Shown: piece after piece, positions 7,502-16,372 of the stretch
How the letters are laid out: each line of letters starts with the position of its first letter
Position numbering within the stretch: position 1 is the first letter of the stretch
Assembly (NCBI GenBank): GCA_036676295.1
Contig: JAKFDE010000035.1
Location: forward strand, 109,389 to 173,388
Direction of reading: 5' to 3'
DNA from: UBA4416 sp036676295
GTDB lineage: Bacteria; Bacteroidota; Bacteroidia; B-17B0; Aurantibacillaceae
DNA: 64,000 nucleotides
Translations under genes and position numbers: made by a program
The notes under the pieces: model-generated
Told to the model about the DNA's origin: nothing
Seen by the model: only the letters and a program-made list of their open reading frames with translations
The model's database searches: none

Positions 7502-10357
7502 TTATTTTAACTCTTTTTTCAAATACTGTGCCGTGTAGCTTTTTTTGTGTTTTATTAAGTCTTCCGGTGTTCCTGTAAATAAAATTTCTCCACCGCCTTT
7601 ACCACCTTCTAAACCTACTTCTATAATATGATCCGCCACTTTAATGATATCCATATTATGTTCGATCACTATAACGGTGTTACCGTGATCTACTAATCGA
7701 TTTAGTACCGTTAATAAAATGCGGATGTCTTCAAAGTGTAAACCAGTTGTTGGTTCATCTAAGATGTACAAAGTATTTCCTGTATCACGCTTACTTAACT
7801 CTGTTGATAGTTTTACCCGCTGCGCTTCACCGCCACTTAAGGTCGTAGCTTGTTGCCCTAAGGTTATATATCCTAAACCAACATCTTGCAGGGTTTTTAT
7901 CTGACGGAAAATATTAGGCAGATTCTCGAAAAATTCGCAAGCTGCGTCAATCGTCATATTTAGTACATCACTTATGGATTTTCCTTTATACCTCACTTCA
8001 ATTGTCTCTCTATTGTATCGTTTACCATTGCATTCATCACATTGTACGTAAACATCGGGTAAAAAGTTCATCTCAATTGTTTTCACTCCTGCACCCCCAC
8101 AAGTTTCGCATCTGCCACCTTTTACATTAAACGAGAAACGACCGGCTTTATAGCCACGTATTTTTGATTCAGGAAGCTCCGCAAATAAGTTTCTGATGTC
8201 AGAAAACACATTGGTATAAGTAGCAGGGTTACTGCGTGGTGTTCTACCAATTGGTGATTGATCAATGTCTATTACCTTATCAATCAAGTCAATACCATCA
8301 AATGATTTGTGAGGTAAAGGACGTTTTTCGGAGTTATAAAAATAATTACTTAAGATCGGATATAAGGTTTCGTTGATCAAACTTGATTTTCCGCTGCCAC
8401 TAACTCCGGTTACACAAATAAATTTCCCTAAAGGAATTTCTACATTAACGTTTTTTAGGTTATGTCCGGTACAACCTTTCAAACTTAATTTTTTACCATT
8501 GCCTTTTCGTCGTTGTTTTGGAACTTCGATCGATTTTTTTCCGGTAATGTAATTAGCCGTCATGGTGTCAAACTTCAACATCTCTTTTGGAGGAGCTGCC
8601 GCAACAACTCTTCCGCCATGTACACCGGCGCCAGGGCCAATATCAATTACATAATCACTTTCTAAGATCATGTCTTTATCATGCTCAACTACTAATACGC
8701 TATTACCAACATCACGTAAGTTTTTCAAAGCTTCAATTAAGCGGGTGTTATCGCGCTGATGCAAACCAATACTAGGCTCATCTAAAATATATAACACGCC
8801 AACTAATTGCGAACCAATTTGTGTAGCTAAACGAATACGTTGTGCTTCGCCACCACTAAGGGTTTTGGAAGAACGATTTAAGGTCACATAGTCCAACCCA
8901 ACTTCTAATAAGAAACCAATACGAGTTCTGATCTCTTTTAATACTTCTTTGGCAATAACGTTCTGTGATTTGCTTAAACGTTTTTCAATTCCTTTAAACC
9001 AGTCACCTAAAATATTAATATCCATTTCAGAAAGTTCTGCAATGTTCTTATTATCTATTTTAAAATAAAGTGCTTCTTTTTTTAAACGGGTTCCTTCGCA
9101 GGTTTCACAATTAATTTTATTGGTAAATCCTTCTACCCATCTACTCATAGCAGGTGATGGATTTTCTTCAGATTGTTTGGTAATGTGTGTGGCAATGCCA
9201 TCAAAAGCTGCGCTGTAACCATTCGCATTAGTATCACTTTTAACAGTAAATAATTCTTCGCTTCCATTCAATAAAATATTCACGGCTTCTTCCGGAATAT
9301 CTTCAAAAGGAGTGTCTAATGTGAATTTATATTTTTCGCCAATCGCTTCAATTTGTTTAAACACCCAAATCCCTTTGAATGGGCCAAGTGGCGCAATTGC
9401 TCCTTTTTTAATGGATAGTTTTTGATTAGGAACGATCTTACTGATATCAACTTCTGATACAACCCCTAAACCATTACATTTAGGACAAGCACCATAAGGT
9501 GAGTTAAATGAAAATAAATTTGGAGCAGGTTCATCGTAAGAAATTCCGCTGGTAGGGCACATTAAAGAGCGACTAAAGAATTGCACTTTACCAAAACCAA
9601 AAGCCGGTGTTTTCTTTTTAGCTTTCGGATTCTCTTCTTCATGTTCCATTACCATGATGGTTCCTTTACCTTGTTTCATGGCAGTTTGAAGTGATTGGTT
9701 CAAACGGGTTTTAATGTCTTTAGCAACTTCCAATCGGTCAACTACAATTTCGATATCATGAATTTTGTAACGATCTACCTGCATTTTAGGTGTGATGTCT
9801 TTTATTTCTCCATCAATACGCACTTTGGTAAATCCCTTTTTGCGAACGTCTTCAAACAATTCGCGGTAATGTCCTTTACGACCTTTTACAACAGGTGCTA
9901 ATAAATTAATTTTTTTGTTATTGTATTTTTCTAAGATGAGATCAATGATCTGGTCATCGCTGTAACGAACCATTTTTTCGCCGGTTACATAAGAAAAAGC
10001 TTCACCAGAACGCGCAAACAATAAACGAAGAAAATCGTAGATCTCTGTAATGGTGCCAACTGTAGAACGGGGATTTTTATTAACGGTTTTTTGTTCGATA
10101 GAAATTACGGGACTTAATCCCGAAATTTTATCTACATCCGGACGCTCCATATTTCCTAAGAACTGACGGGCATAGCTCGAAAAACTTTCAATATAACGTC
10201 TTTGTCCTTCGGCATAAATTGTATCAAATGCAAGCGACGATTTACCGCTGCCGCTCAAACCTGTTAATACAACTAATTTGTTTCGGGGAATAGTAAGGGA
10301 AATATCTTTTAAATTGTGTGCTCTGGCACCTATAACTTCAATGTATTCTTCTTCCAT
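7502..10357 (-). CDS. uvrA: Excinuclease ABC subunit A
   Basis: UvrA is the damage-recognition ATPase of nucleotide excision repair, working as a dimer with UvrB. From ATG 10357 the protein is 951 residues, normal for the family. Two ABC modules are visible: Walker A GLSGSGKSSLAF near the start and GVSGSGKSSLINETL in the second half, each with an LSGGEAQR signature and an ILDEP Walker B. Zinc-finger cysteines occur in CPKCNGLG/CETCEGTRL and GGRCETCGGAG/CDECNGKRYN. The frame extends 11 codons further up (MYLLFCILNIK), but MEEEYIEVIGARAHNLKD is the family start. It is separated from the upstream transglycosylase gene by a hairpin. Confidence 0.98.
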   Translation of the reverse strand: MEEEYIEVIGARAHNLKDISLTIPRNKLVVLTGLSGSGKSSLAFDTIYAEGQRRYIESFSSYARQFLGNMERPDVDKISGLSPVISIEQKTVNKNPRSTVGTITEIYDFLRLLFARSGEAFSYVTGEKMVRYSDDQIIDLILEKYNNKKINLLAPVVKGRKGHYRELFEDVRKKGFTKVRIDGEIKDITPKMQVDRYKIHDIEIVVDRLEVAKDIKTRLNQSLQTAMKQGKGTIMVMEHEEENPKAKKKTPAFGFGKVQFFSRSLMCPTSGISYDEPAPNLFSFNSPYGACPKCNGLGVVSEVDISKIVPNQKLSIKKGAIAPLGPFKGIWVFKQIEAIGEKYKFTLDTPFEDIPEEAVNILLNGSEELFTVKSDTNANGYSAAFDGIATHITKQSEENPSPAMSRWVEGFTNKINCETCEGTRLKKEALYFKIDNKNIAELSEMDINILGDWFKGIEKRLSKSQNVIAKEVLKEIRTRIGFLLEVGLDYVTLNRSSKTLSGGEAQRIRLATQIGSQLVGVLYILDEPSIGLHQRDNTRLIEALKNLRDVGNSVLVVEHDKDMILESDYVIDIGPGAGVHGGRVVAAAPPKEMLKFDTMTANYITGKKSIEVPKQRRKGNGKKLSLKGCTGHNLKNVNVEIPLGKFICVTGVSGSGKSSLINETLYPILSNYFYNSEKRPLPHKSFDGIDLIDKVIDIDQSPIGRTPRSNPATYTNVFSDIRNLFAELPESKIRGYKAGRFSFNVKGGRCETCGGAGVKTIEMNFLPDVYVQCDECNGKRYNRETIEVRYKGKSISDVLNMTIDAACEFFENLPNIFRQIKTLQDVGLGYITLGQQATTLSGGEAQRVKLSTELSKRDTGNTLYILDEPTTGLHFEDIRILLTVLNRLVDHGNTVIVIEHNMDIIKVADHIIEVGLEGGKGGGEILFTGTPEDLIKHKKSYTAQYLKKELK

Positions 10358-10388
10358 TTTTATATTAAGGATGCAAAATAAAAGATAC

Positions 10389-10421
10389 ATGATTTAGGAC
10401 TTTAAATAAGTCTTAAATCAT
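10389..10421. repeat. AT-rich hairpin between transglycosylase gene and uvrA
   Basis: Arms ATGATTTAGGACTT and AAGTCTTAAATCAT pair with one G-T mismatch around a 5-base loop, and a third partial copy (ATGTCTTAAATC) follows. It sits after the transglycosylase stop on the minus strand and may act as a weak terminator or be a dispersed repeat. Confidence 0.45.
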
Positions 10422-10438
10422 ATGTCTTAAATCTTTTA

Positions 10439-11506
10439 TCATTTCTTTAAGGTGTCACTCACTGTCTTTACACTATCTACTGCAATTGCTTTTATCAATG
10501 TATCTACGGTTGCATTCTGCGGAAATACATCATTAAAGTAAACACTTAAATCCACATTTTTGTTTTTTGGAATTTTAAATACGAACACCCGTTTGTCAGG
10601 ATTAGTGAGTTGATCTCCAATTAACCAGGAATTAAATGTTTTTAAAGTCACCACATTGGTTTCATAGTGTTTAGCAAAGACGGCAAGATTGGTAATAGAA
10701 CTGTCTACTTTCACGGTTTTGTAAGGCGGTAAGCCACCTCTTTTTTTAACTTTATTATTTACTCCAAAATGTTCCGGATTTGATAATAAGGTTTTATAGG
10801 CCAGGATCCTGTAGATAAAACTGCCGGTTTCTTTGTTCAGTAACAGGTCGTAATAATTATCAGTATTTTGCCTTTTTAGAGCACTTTGAATACCACCAAT
10901 TCCAACATTATAAGCTGCAGCAGAAAGTGTCCAATTATTAAAATACTTATAGGCATCTTTAAAATGTTTACAAGCTACATAAGTGGCTTTTTCAACATCA
11001 TAGCGTTCATCCACTTCATTATTCACGGTTAAACCGTATCCTTGAGCTGTAGTGGGCATTAATTGCCAAAAACCGGCTGCTCCCATTGGAGAAACTACAT
11101 TTGAAAGGTGACTTTCGATAACGGCTACGTATTTAAAATCGTCGGGTACACCCTCGCGTTTTAAAATAGGTTCAATAACAGGAAACCATTTTTGAGCTTT
11201 ATAAAAAAGCGCCATCGACGAGTTTTTCCAGGATTTGTTGGAAAAAAATTCTTTTTCTAAACTTTCTTTGATCTCGTAATCGTTTTGAGGGACACGTTCG
11301 CCGGCAAATTCTAAGTTAGCCGGAATGTTTAAGCCCAGTACTTTAAAGTTTGAATTTGAATAATCGGGATTTGCAGGATCGTGTTTAAAAGCAATAATTT
11401 TCAATAGAAAAATTATGGCTAGCCATGCACCAAAACTCACATACAATTTTTTATAGAGAGGAGATGGTTCACGAAATAATTTTAATATCCAAACGGAAAT
11501 GGTCAC
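10439..11506 (-). CDS. Membrane-anchored lytic transglycosylase (SLT domain)
   Basis: This 355-residue protein has one N-terminal membrane segment (about residues 23-41) and then a periplasmic SLT domain. The catalytic Glu lies in VAVIESHLSNVVSPMGAAGF, followed by WQLMPTTAQGYGL and SAAAYNVGIGGI, the standard family-1 transglycosylase motifs; it would cleave peptidoglycan to 1,6-anhydro products. The C-terminal 100 residues are not a recognisable LysM, unlike MltD. The start is GTG at 11506, overlapping the preceding stop in GTGA, so translation is coupled to the WecA-like gene. As last gene of the export operon it may open the wall for glycan export machinery (inference). Confidence 0.88.
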   Translation of the reverse strand: MTISVWILKLFREPSPLYKKLYVSFGAWLAIIFLLKIIAFKHDPANPDYSNSNFKVLGLNIPANLEFAGERVPQNDYEIKESLEKEFFSNKSWKNSSMALFYKAQKWFPVIEPILKREGVPDDFKYVAVIESHLSNVVSPMGAAGFWQLMPTTAQGYGLTVNNEVDERYDVEKATYVACKHFKDAYKYFNNWTLSAAAYNVGIGGIQSALKRQNTDNYYDLLLNKETGSFIYRILAYKTLLSNPEHFGVNNKVKKRGGLPPYKTVKVDSSITNLAVFAKHYETNVVTLKTFNSWLIGDQLTNPDKRVFVFKIPKNKNVDLSVYFNDVFPQNATVDTLIKAIAVDSVKTVSDTLKK

Positions 11507-12594
11507 TTACGTTTTTTGATGATCGTATTTAAATATAAAGATACGAAAGTAAGCCCACAAAAAATAAAAGAAACGATTAACCAAGTGTTTTGATAGTTTA
11601 ATATTTGATTTAGTGCTAATGAAAGCCCGGTGAAGCCTATTCCAAAAAACAAAATAGCGATTCTTTTTTCGGTAATACCTTTAAAAAATAAATGATGAGT
11701 TGTATGATCTTTTCCTCCAACAAAAGGAGATTGACCTCTTCTTAAACGATTGATGGTAACAGTGATCGTATCTGTTAATGGTAAAATAAAAACAAGTGCT
11801 ACGGTTAAAAAGCCTGAAACGATTGGATCTACAGAATACCATGAACTGCCAATTAAAGAAAATGAATTCCAGCAAAATTCAATACCTACAATGGCTAAAA
11901 ATGCACCTAAAAATTGACTTCCCGTATCTCCCATAAACATTTTTGCCGGATGCCAATTGTAGACTAAAAAACCTAATAACGCTCCAAGTACTCCTAAACT
12001 TAAAATGGGTAATGGTGTAATAGTAGCGTTTAAATTATAATTTAAAACCACTATAAAAAACAATACAAGTATGGATACAATTGTTGTTATGGCATCCATG
12101 TTATCGAGCATGTTAATAGAGTTCATTAAGCCAATGATCCATAAAATGGTTAAAGTAAAATTCAATCCTTCTATAGTAAATATAGAAATTTTGATACCTG
12201 TGAAATATAAGATCAAACCACAAACTAATTGGGTAACGAATTTAAGTAACGGTTGAGTGTTATAAGCATCATCAGCTAATCCCATTAAAAAGGCTAAAGT
12301 GCAGGCAACTAAAACCCCAAGCATTTTTAAATTACTAAAGTGTAGTGACAGTACATTTGAAATAAAACTAAAAACGATAAAGGTTAATAAAAATATAACG
12401 AAAAAAGATATGCCGCCAATGGATGGTCTGATGGTTGGATTCCAACGAATTTCTTTATTTTGCGATGATTGGCGGTTTCTGATGCCTAATGTTTGCGAAA
12501 ATTTTAAAAGAATGGAATTGATCAACAAAGAAATAATAAATGCGATCCCAATAATGAGAACAACAAATAACAATGTATTTTCATAAAAATCCAT
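11503..12594 (-). CDS. MraY/WecA-family undecaprenyl-phosphate sugar-1-phosphate transferase
   Basis: The 363-residue polytopic protein (about ten or eleven membrane segments) is a GT4-type phospho-sugar transferase that loads a HexNAc-1-phosphate onto undecaprenyl phosphate. Mg-binding and catalytic motifs are visible: LADDAYNTQPLLKF, NMLDNMDAITT, FMGDTGSQFLGAFLA and the cytoplasmic HTTHHLFFKG. The His-containing last loop points to the WecA/TagO side rather than true MraY. The start overlaps the rfbC stop in TAATG, so it is translationally coupled in the export operon. Exact sugar substrate is unknown. Confidence 0.9.
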   Translation of the reverse strand: MDFYENTLLFVVLIIGIAFIISLLINSILLKFSQTLGIRNRQSSQNKEIRWNPTIRPSIGGISFFVIFLLTFIVFSFISNVLSLHFSNLKMLGVLVACTLAFLMGLADDAYNTQPLLKFVTQLVCGLILYFTGIKISIFTIEGLNFTLTILWIIGLMNSINMLDNMDAITTIVSILVLFFIVVLNYNLNATITPLPILSLGVLGALLGFLVYNWHPAKMFMGDTGSQFLGAFLAIVGIEFCWNSFSLIGSSWYSVDPIVSGFLTVALVFILPLTDTITVTINRLRRGQSPFVGGKDHTTHHLFFKGITEKRIAILFFGIGFTGLSLALNQILNYQNTWLIVSFIFCGLTFVSLYLNTIIKKRK

Positions 12595-13136
12595 TAGAAA
12601 GGGCTTTTAAAATCTTGAAAGGCCATCCCCTTTATATCTTTATCAGATAATATTGGGTTAGATATATTCCAATTGATATTTAGATCTTCATCGTTCCATT
12701 GAATAGTTCCTTCAGAAGCTTTATTATAAACGTTTGTACATTTATAAGAAAAAATAGTATTGTCTCGTAGAGTAGCAAAACCGTGTGCAAATCCAGGGGG
12801 GATATAAAACATGGTTTTATTCTCTTCAGTTAATTCTATCGTTACATTTTCACCATAAGTTGGAGAGTTTTTTCTGATATCAACGGCAACGTCTAAAACG
12901 GCGCCGGTGATCACACGGACTAATTTTCCCTGAGCAAATGGTGGTGCCTGAAAATGCAAACCTCTTAATACACCGGTATTTGAAAGTGATTGATTATCTT
13001 GAAGAAAACTAACATCTATTCCGTTGTTTTTAAAAACGATCTCGTTATAGCTTTCAAAAAAATAACCTCTATCGTCGGCAAATACTTTAGGTTTTATAAT
13101 GAGCAATCCTTTTATTTTAGTTTCAATTATTTCCAT
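12594..13136 (-). CDS. rfbC: dTDP-4-dehydrorhamnose 3,5-epimerase
   Basis: RfbC/RmlC epimerises dTDP-4-keto-6-deoxyglucose at C3 and C5 in dTDP-L-rhamnose synthesis. The 180-residue length is normal for the family. Seen motifs include DDRGYFFESYNE, QDNQSLSNTGVLRGLHFQAPPFAQGKLVRV (split here for description) with the catalytic His in RGLHFQ, and FYIPPGFAHGFATL with the second His. The gene overlaps the Wzc-like gene by 10 bases. Its partner rfbB lies 40 kb away at 52333; rfbA and rfbD are not in the window. Confidence 0.95.
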   Translation of the reverse strand: MEIIETKIKGLLIIKPKVFADDRGYFFESYNEIVFKNNGIDVSFLQDNQSLSNTGVLRGLHFQAPPFAQGKLVRVITGAVLDVAVDIRKNSPTYGENVTIELTEENKTMFYIPPGFAHGFATLRDNTIFSYKCTNVYNKASEGTIQWNDEDLNINWNISNPILSDKDIKGMAFQDFKSPF

Positions 13137-15562
13137 AATTTAGAAAGAAGTTTCTTTTGTGGCACTTTATCGTCGCTGTAATAACCATTCCCGTAGCCGT
13201 AGCCGTAGCCGTAACCATAGCCATATCTATAGCCATAGCTTGCTCTAGATGTATCCACGCCATTTAATATGATCGATAAATGCTCAATTTTTCCTTCATT
13301 AACTAATTTATCTAAAATTTGTACAAATGATTTTTTAGAATAGTCTGCTCTAAATACATAAATTGGATAATCTGCTTTGTGGATGGTTGTAATACCATCA
13401 ATTACTAAACCTATTGGTGGATTATCAAAAACAATAAAATCGTAAACCTTTTTTAATTCTTCAATTAACTCATCTAAACGTTTATCAATAATTAATTCTG
13501 ACGGATTAGGAGGGATGGGGCCGGCAGTTATATAATCCAGATTAGGGAAATGACTTTTGTTTATACACATTTCCGTAGGGGTCATATTTGTTAAAATTGT
13601 ACTCATTCCCACATCGTTAGATACGCCAAATCCTTTGTGGATCTTTGGCTTTCGCATATCCAGATCCAATAAAATAACTTTTTTACCGGTGTAGGCTAAA
13701 ATACCGGCAATATTAAGACTAACAAATGTTTTTCCTTCTCCTGAAATGGAAGATGTAACGGCAATGATTTTTGGCCCTTCAACATTTTTAATGAATTGTA
13801 AATTAGAACGAATACTTCTAAATGCTTCTGCTATTTGAGATTTAGGATTTTTGTCAACCACTAATTGAGAAACGGGAATTTCATTTTCATATTTTGGAAC
13901 AATACCTAATACAGAGATAGAAGCATCAGTGAATTTAGTGATATCATTTACAGATGTAATTTTATCATGTAAAAAATAACGAATAAATATCACCAAGATC
14001 GATAGTAATAATGCGGATAGAACAGCCACTAATATCGCATTTCGTCCATTAGGCGAAACCTTACTGCCATTATTGATCGCTTTTTCTAAAATTACGTTTT
14101 GTGAAACAAAGCCGGCTTTAGATATTGAGAATTCTGTTTTCTTTTCAAGTAATAAGGTGTAGTATTTTTCACTGATACTAAATAATCGCATTAAACGTGC
14201 ATGCTCCATATCTTCATCAGGCGCCCGTTCATATTTGCTTTTAAACTCATTCGACTTCTGCATCAAATTAGTATACTTTGATTTGTATTTTAAGCGAACG
14301 GCATTTAAACTTTCAATCAATAATTTTTTTTGTGTTTCAATATTATAGTTAATTTGTTTGATGTTCTCGCTGCTTGGAGTAACCTGGTATAATAGATTTT
14401 CTTTCTCAACTAATAGTTTTTGAATGTTTTGAGTATAATCTTTGATCGCGTTTTCATACTCTGTACCGGCAATTAATGAAATGAGTTGATATGTATCTAT
14501 ACTTTTATTCTTGGTAATATTAGCTTGTAATTCAGATAATATTTTTTCTTCCATCTCCACACGCAACATCTCATCTTCAATATTTGTTAAACGCATCATG
14601 TTAGCGTTAATGACTTCGTCTTTATCTGAGTAGTTTTTTTCTTTTCTAAAATCCTGTAAATTGTTTTCAGAAATTTTTAATTCATCATACACCATTTTTA
14701 ATTGCCCGTCAATAAAGGCAATAATGCTTTTAGAACTTTCACTTTTTCTTTCAACATCAAAATATAAATATTCTTCTGTTACAATGTTTACAATGTCTTT
14801 AGCTTTTTCAGAGTTAATGTCTTTTACTGTAACAAGAATAGTTTTGGCAGCATCGTTTAATAATTTGATCTCAAGTTTAGATTGTAATTCAGCAGTTACT
14901 TCATCCACATTCTTTATGATAAAGTATGATTTATTATTTTCTGATAAATCAGATTCTATTTGATCTTTTTCGTATTCTGTATTTAAAGTAACATTTAAAT
15001 CAAAAAAAGGCGTATTGATCATACTATTTGTTGAGAAAGGAATGGTATGATTTTTTCCTTCTGCAGCAAATACGACTGTACCTGAATTAAGGTCTTTAAA
15101 ATCAACATAAATTTTAGCACCGTAGATACTATTACGTTTTACGTTAAATTTTACAAAATAAGGAGATGATTTATACAATTCGTTACTCTTAAAAGTACCT
15201 TCATTGAAGTAGCTTACTTGTATATCAGATTTTTCTACAACACGTTTTAAAAAGATCTTAGACCTTATTTGCTCAATAGCTTCGGCTAATTTATTCGTTC
15301 CACCGTCAAATTTATCTATTTGTAGAATCTGATTAGCTTCTTTATTGTCATTTACCTGAATGATAGCAGAAGATTGGTAGACGGGCTGGCTGTAGCGAAG
15401 ATAAATAAATGCAAGGCCTGAACAGATCAAGAAAAATACTAAGGATATCCAAAGGCTTTTACGAACAATATAAAATACCAGACCTAAATCAAGTTCACTA
15501 CTAAATTTAGATACCCGTTCTCTGTATTCGTCTATTGAATTATTTCCTTGGTTCTGTATCAA
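13127..15562 (-). CDS. Wzc-like polysaccharide co-polymerase with BY-kinase domain
   Basis: The 811-residue inner-membrane protein has a membrane segment at about 32-52, a large periplasmic coiled-coil region, a second membrane segment before about residue 530, and a cytoplasmic tyrosine kinase domain. Kinase motifs are SSISGEGKTFVSLN (Walker A), ILLDLDMRKPK (Walker A') and DFIVFDNPPIG (Walker B). The C terminus is a Tyr/Gly tract (about YGYRYGYGYGYG) that would be the autophosphorylation cluster. It controls chain length and export with the Wza-like protein encoded upstream. The start is TTG, one base after the Wza stop; no early Met exists. Confidence 0.93.
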   Translation of the reverse strand: MIQNQGNNSIDEYRERVSKFSSELDLGLVFYIVRKSLWISLVFFLICSGLAFIYLRYSQPVYQSSAIIQVNDNKEANQILQIDKFDGGTNKLAEAIEQIRSKIFLKRVVEKSDIQVSYFNEGTFKSNELYKSSPYFVKFNVKRNSIYGAKIYVDFKDLNSGTVVFAAEGKNHTIPFSTNSMINTPFFDLNVTLNTEYEKDQIESDLSENNKSYFIIKNVDEVTAELQSKLEIKLLNDAAKTILVTVKDINSEKAKDIVNIVTEEYLYFDVERKSESSKSIIAFIDGQLKMVYDELKISENNLQDFRKEKNYSDKDEVINANMMRLTNIEDEMLRVEMEEKILSELQANITKNKSIDTYQLISLIAGTEYENAIKDYTQNIQKLLVEKENLLYQVTPSSENIKQINYNIETQKKLLIESLNAVRLKYKSKYTNLMQKSNEFKSKYERAPDEDMEHARLMRLFSISEKYYTLLLEKKTEFSISKAGFVSQNVILEKAINNGSKVSPNGRNAILVAVLSALLLSILVIFIRYFLHDKITSVNDITKFTDASISVLGIVPKYENEIPVSQLVVDKNPKSQIAEAFRSIRSNLQFIKNVEGPKIIAVTSSISGEGKTFVSLNIAGILAYTGKKVILLDLDMRKPKIHKGFGVSNDVGMSTILTNMTPTEMCINKSHFPNLDYITAGPIPPNPSELIIDKRLDELIEELKKVYDFIVFDNPPIGLVIDGITTIHKADYPIYVFRADYSKKSFVQILDKLVNEGKIEHLSIILNGVDTSRASYGYRYGYGYGYGYGYGNGYYSDDKVPQKKLLSKLWK

Positions 15563-15563
15563 A

Positions 15564-16322
15564 TTATTTACTAACGAAAAGAGTGTAAATTAAAATGGTT
15601 GATGTTATTAAACTCACAATTGGAGTAAGTTCGGAAGCTAAAGTTCGAGCTAAACGATATCTCGGTTCCACATAAATAATGTCGTTTGCTAACACAACAG
15701 AGTTGCCAGCAGATAATCCTTCAATTTTAGATAGATCCATTAAATATACTTTTGGTTTATTAGTGCCATCGTTTCTGATCAATTTTACCTTATAAGCTTT
15801 TCCATCTTCGGCAATTCCGCCTGCTAATGCCAAAGATTCAATAACGGTTGTGTTATTGTTTGTTAAGTAAAGCACCTTTGCATCGCCTCCATTTCCGGGA
15901 AAAACAATTACACGTTTGTTGCTTACTTTTATAGTAACAAATGGTTTTACGTAATAATCAGCATACACTTGTTCTAAATAATTTTGAGCTTCATTGATCG
16001 TTAACCCTCCTAATTTAACTTGGCCAACAAGAGGTAATTTACAATTGCCTTTCGGGTCAACAATATATTCGATTTCAAATCTCATATTAGTATTGTTAGT
16101 CGAACTGGCTAAATCGATCAGTTTAAATCCATCGTTAGAAAAAATTCTTAAAACGATAATCGCATTTGCCTCAATTTTATAATCTTCTCTAGATAAGCTA
16201 TCTACAATTTTATCGTAAGTATAATCTTTTGGTGTTTTAAGCATTAAGTTCGACCTGAAAAACTGACAAGATGAAAATGCAATGATGGACAACAAAAAGA
16301 GTGAGTATTTTAAAAGCCGCAT
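15564..16322 (-). CDS. Wza-like polysaccharide export outer-membrane lipoprotein
   Basis: From ATG 16322 the protein is 252 residues with a lipoprotein signal (MRLLKYSLFLL, lipobox FSSC). It has the Poly_export domain (YIVDPKGNCKLPLVGQVKLGGLTINEAQNYLEQ) and a SLBB-type domain (GNGGDAKVLYLTNNNTTVIESLALAGGI), and a C-terminal membrane-spanning helix (PIVSLITSTILIYTLF). It would form the outer-membrane channel for the glycan synthesised with the Wzc-like protein. The frame is open 21 bases further up, but the lipoprotein signal fixes the start. A full promoter lies just upstream at 16341-16369, making this the operon head. Confidence 0.93.
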   Translation of the reverse strand: MRLLKYSLFLLSIIAFSSCQFFRSNLMLKTPKDYTYDKIVDSLSREDYKIEANAIIVLRIFSNDGFKLIDLASSTNNTNMRFEIEYIVDPKGNCKLPLVGQVKLGGLTINEAQNYLEQVYADYYVKPFVTIKVSNKRVIVFPGNGGDAKVLYLTNNNTTVIESLALAGGIAEDGKAYKVKLIRNDGTNKPKVYLMDLSKIEGLSAGNSVVLANDIIYVEPRYRLARTLASELTPIVSLITSTILIYTLFVSK

Positions 16323-16340
16323 ATAGTTTAATGTTACTAG

Positions 16341-16369
16341 CAAAGTTAAGATTTATCCGATAATATCAA
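16341..16369 (-). promoter_or_regulatory. Promoter of the polysaccharide export operon
   Basis: The minus strand has TTG (16369-16367, in TTTTTG), an 18-base spacer and TAACTTTG (16348-16341), a perfect Bacteroidota -33/-10 arrangement. It starts just after the stop of the upstream glycosyltransferase gene and 18 bases before the Wza-like ATG. Confidence 0.75.
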
Positions 16370-16372
16370 AAA

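Noticed and set aside
8587..8775. Plus-strand frame inside uvrA rich in His and Gln.
   Set aside because: Antisense shadow of the strongly conserved UvrA frame.
13190..13260. Tandem CCGTAG units that could look like a short CRISPR or VNTR array.
   Set aside because: They are in-frame Tyr-Gly codons of the Wzc-like tail, with no spacers.
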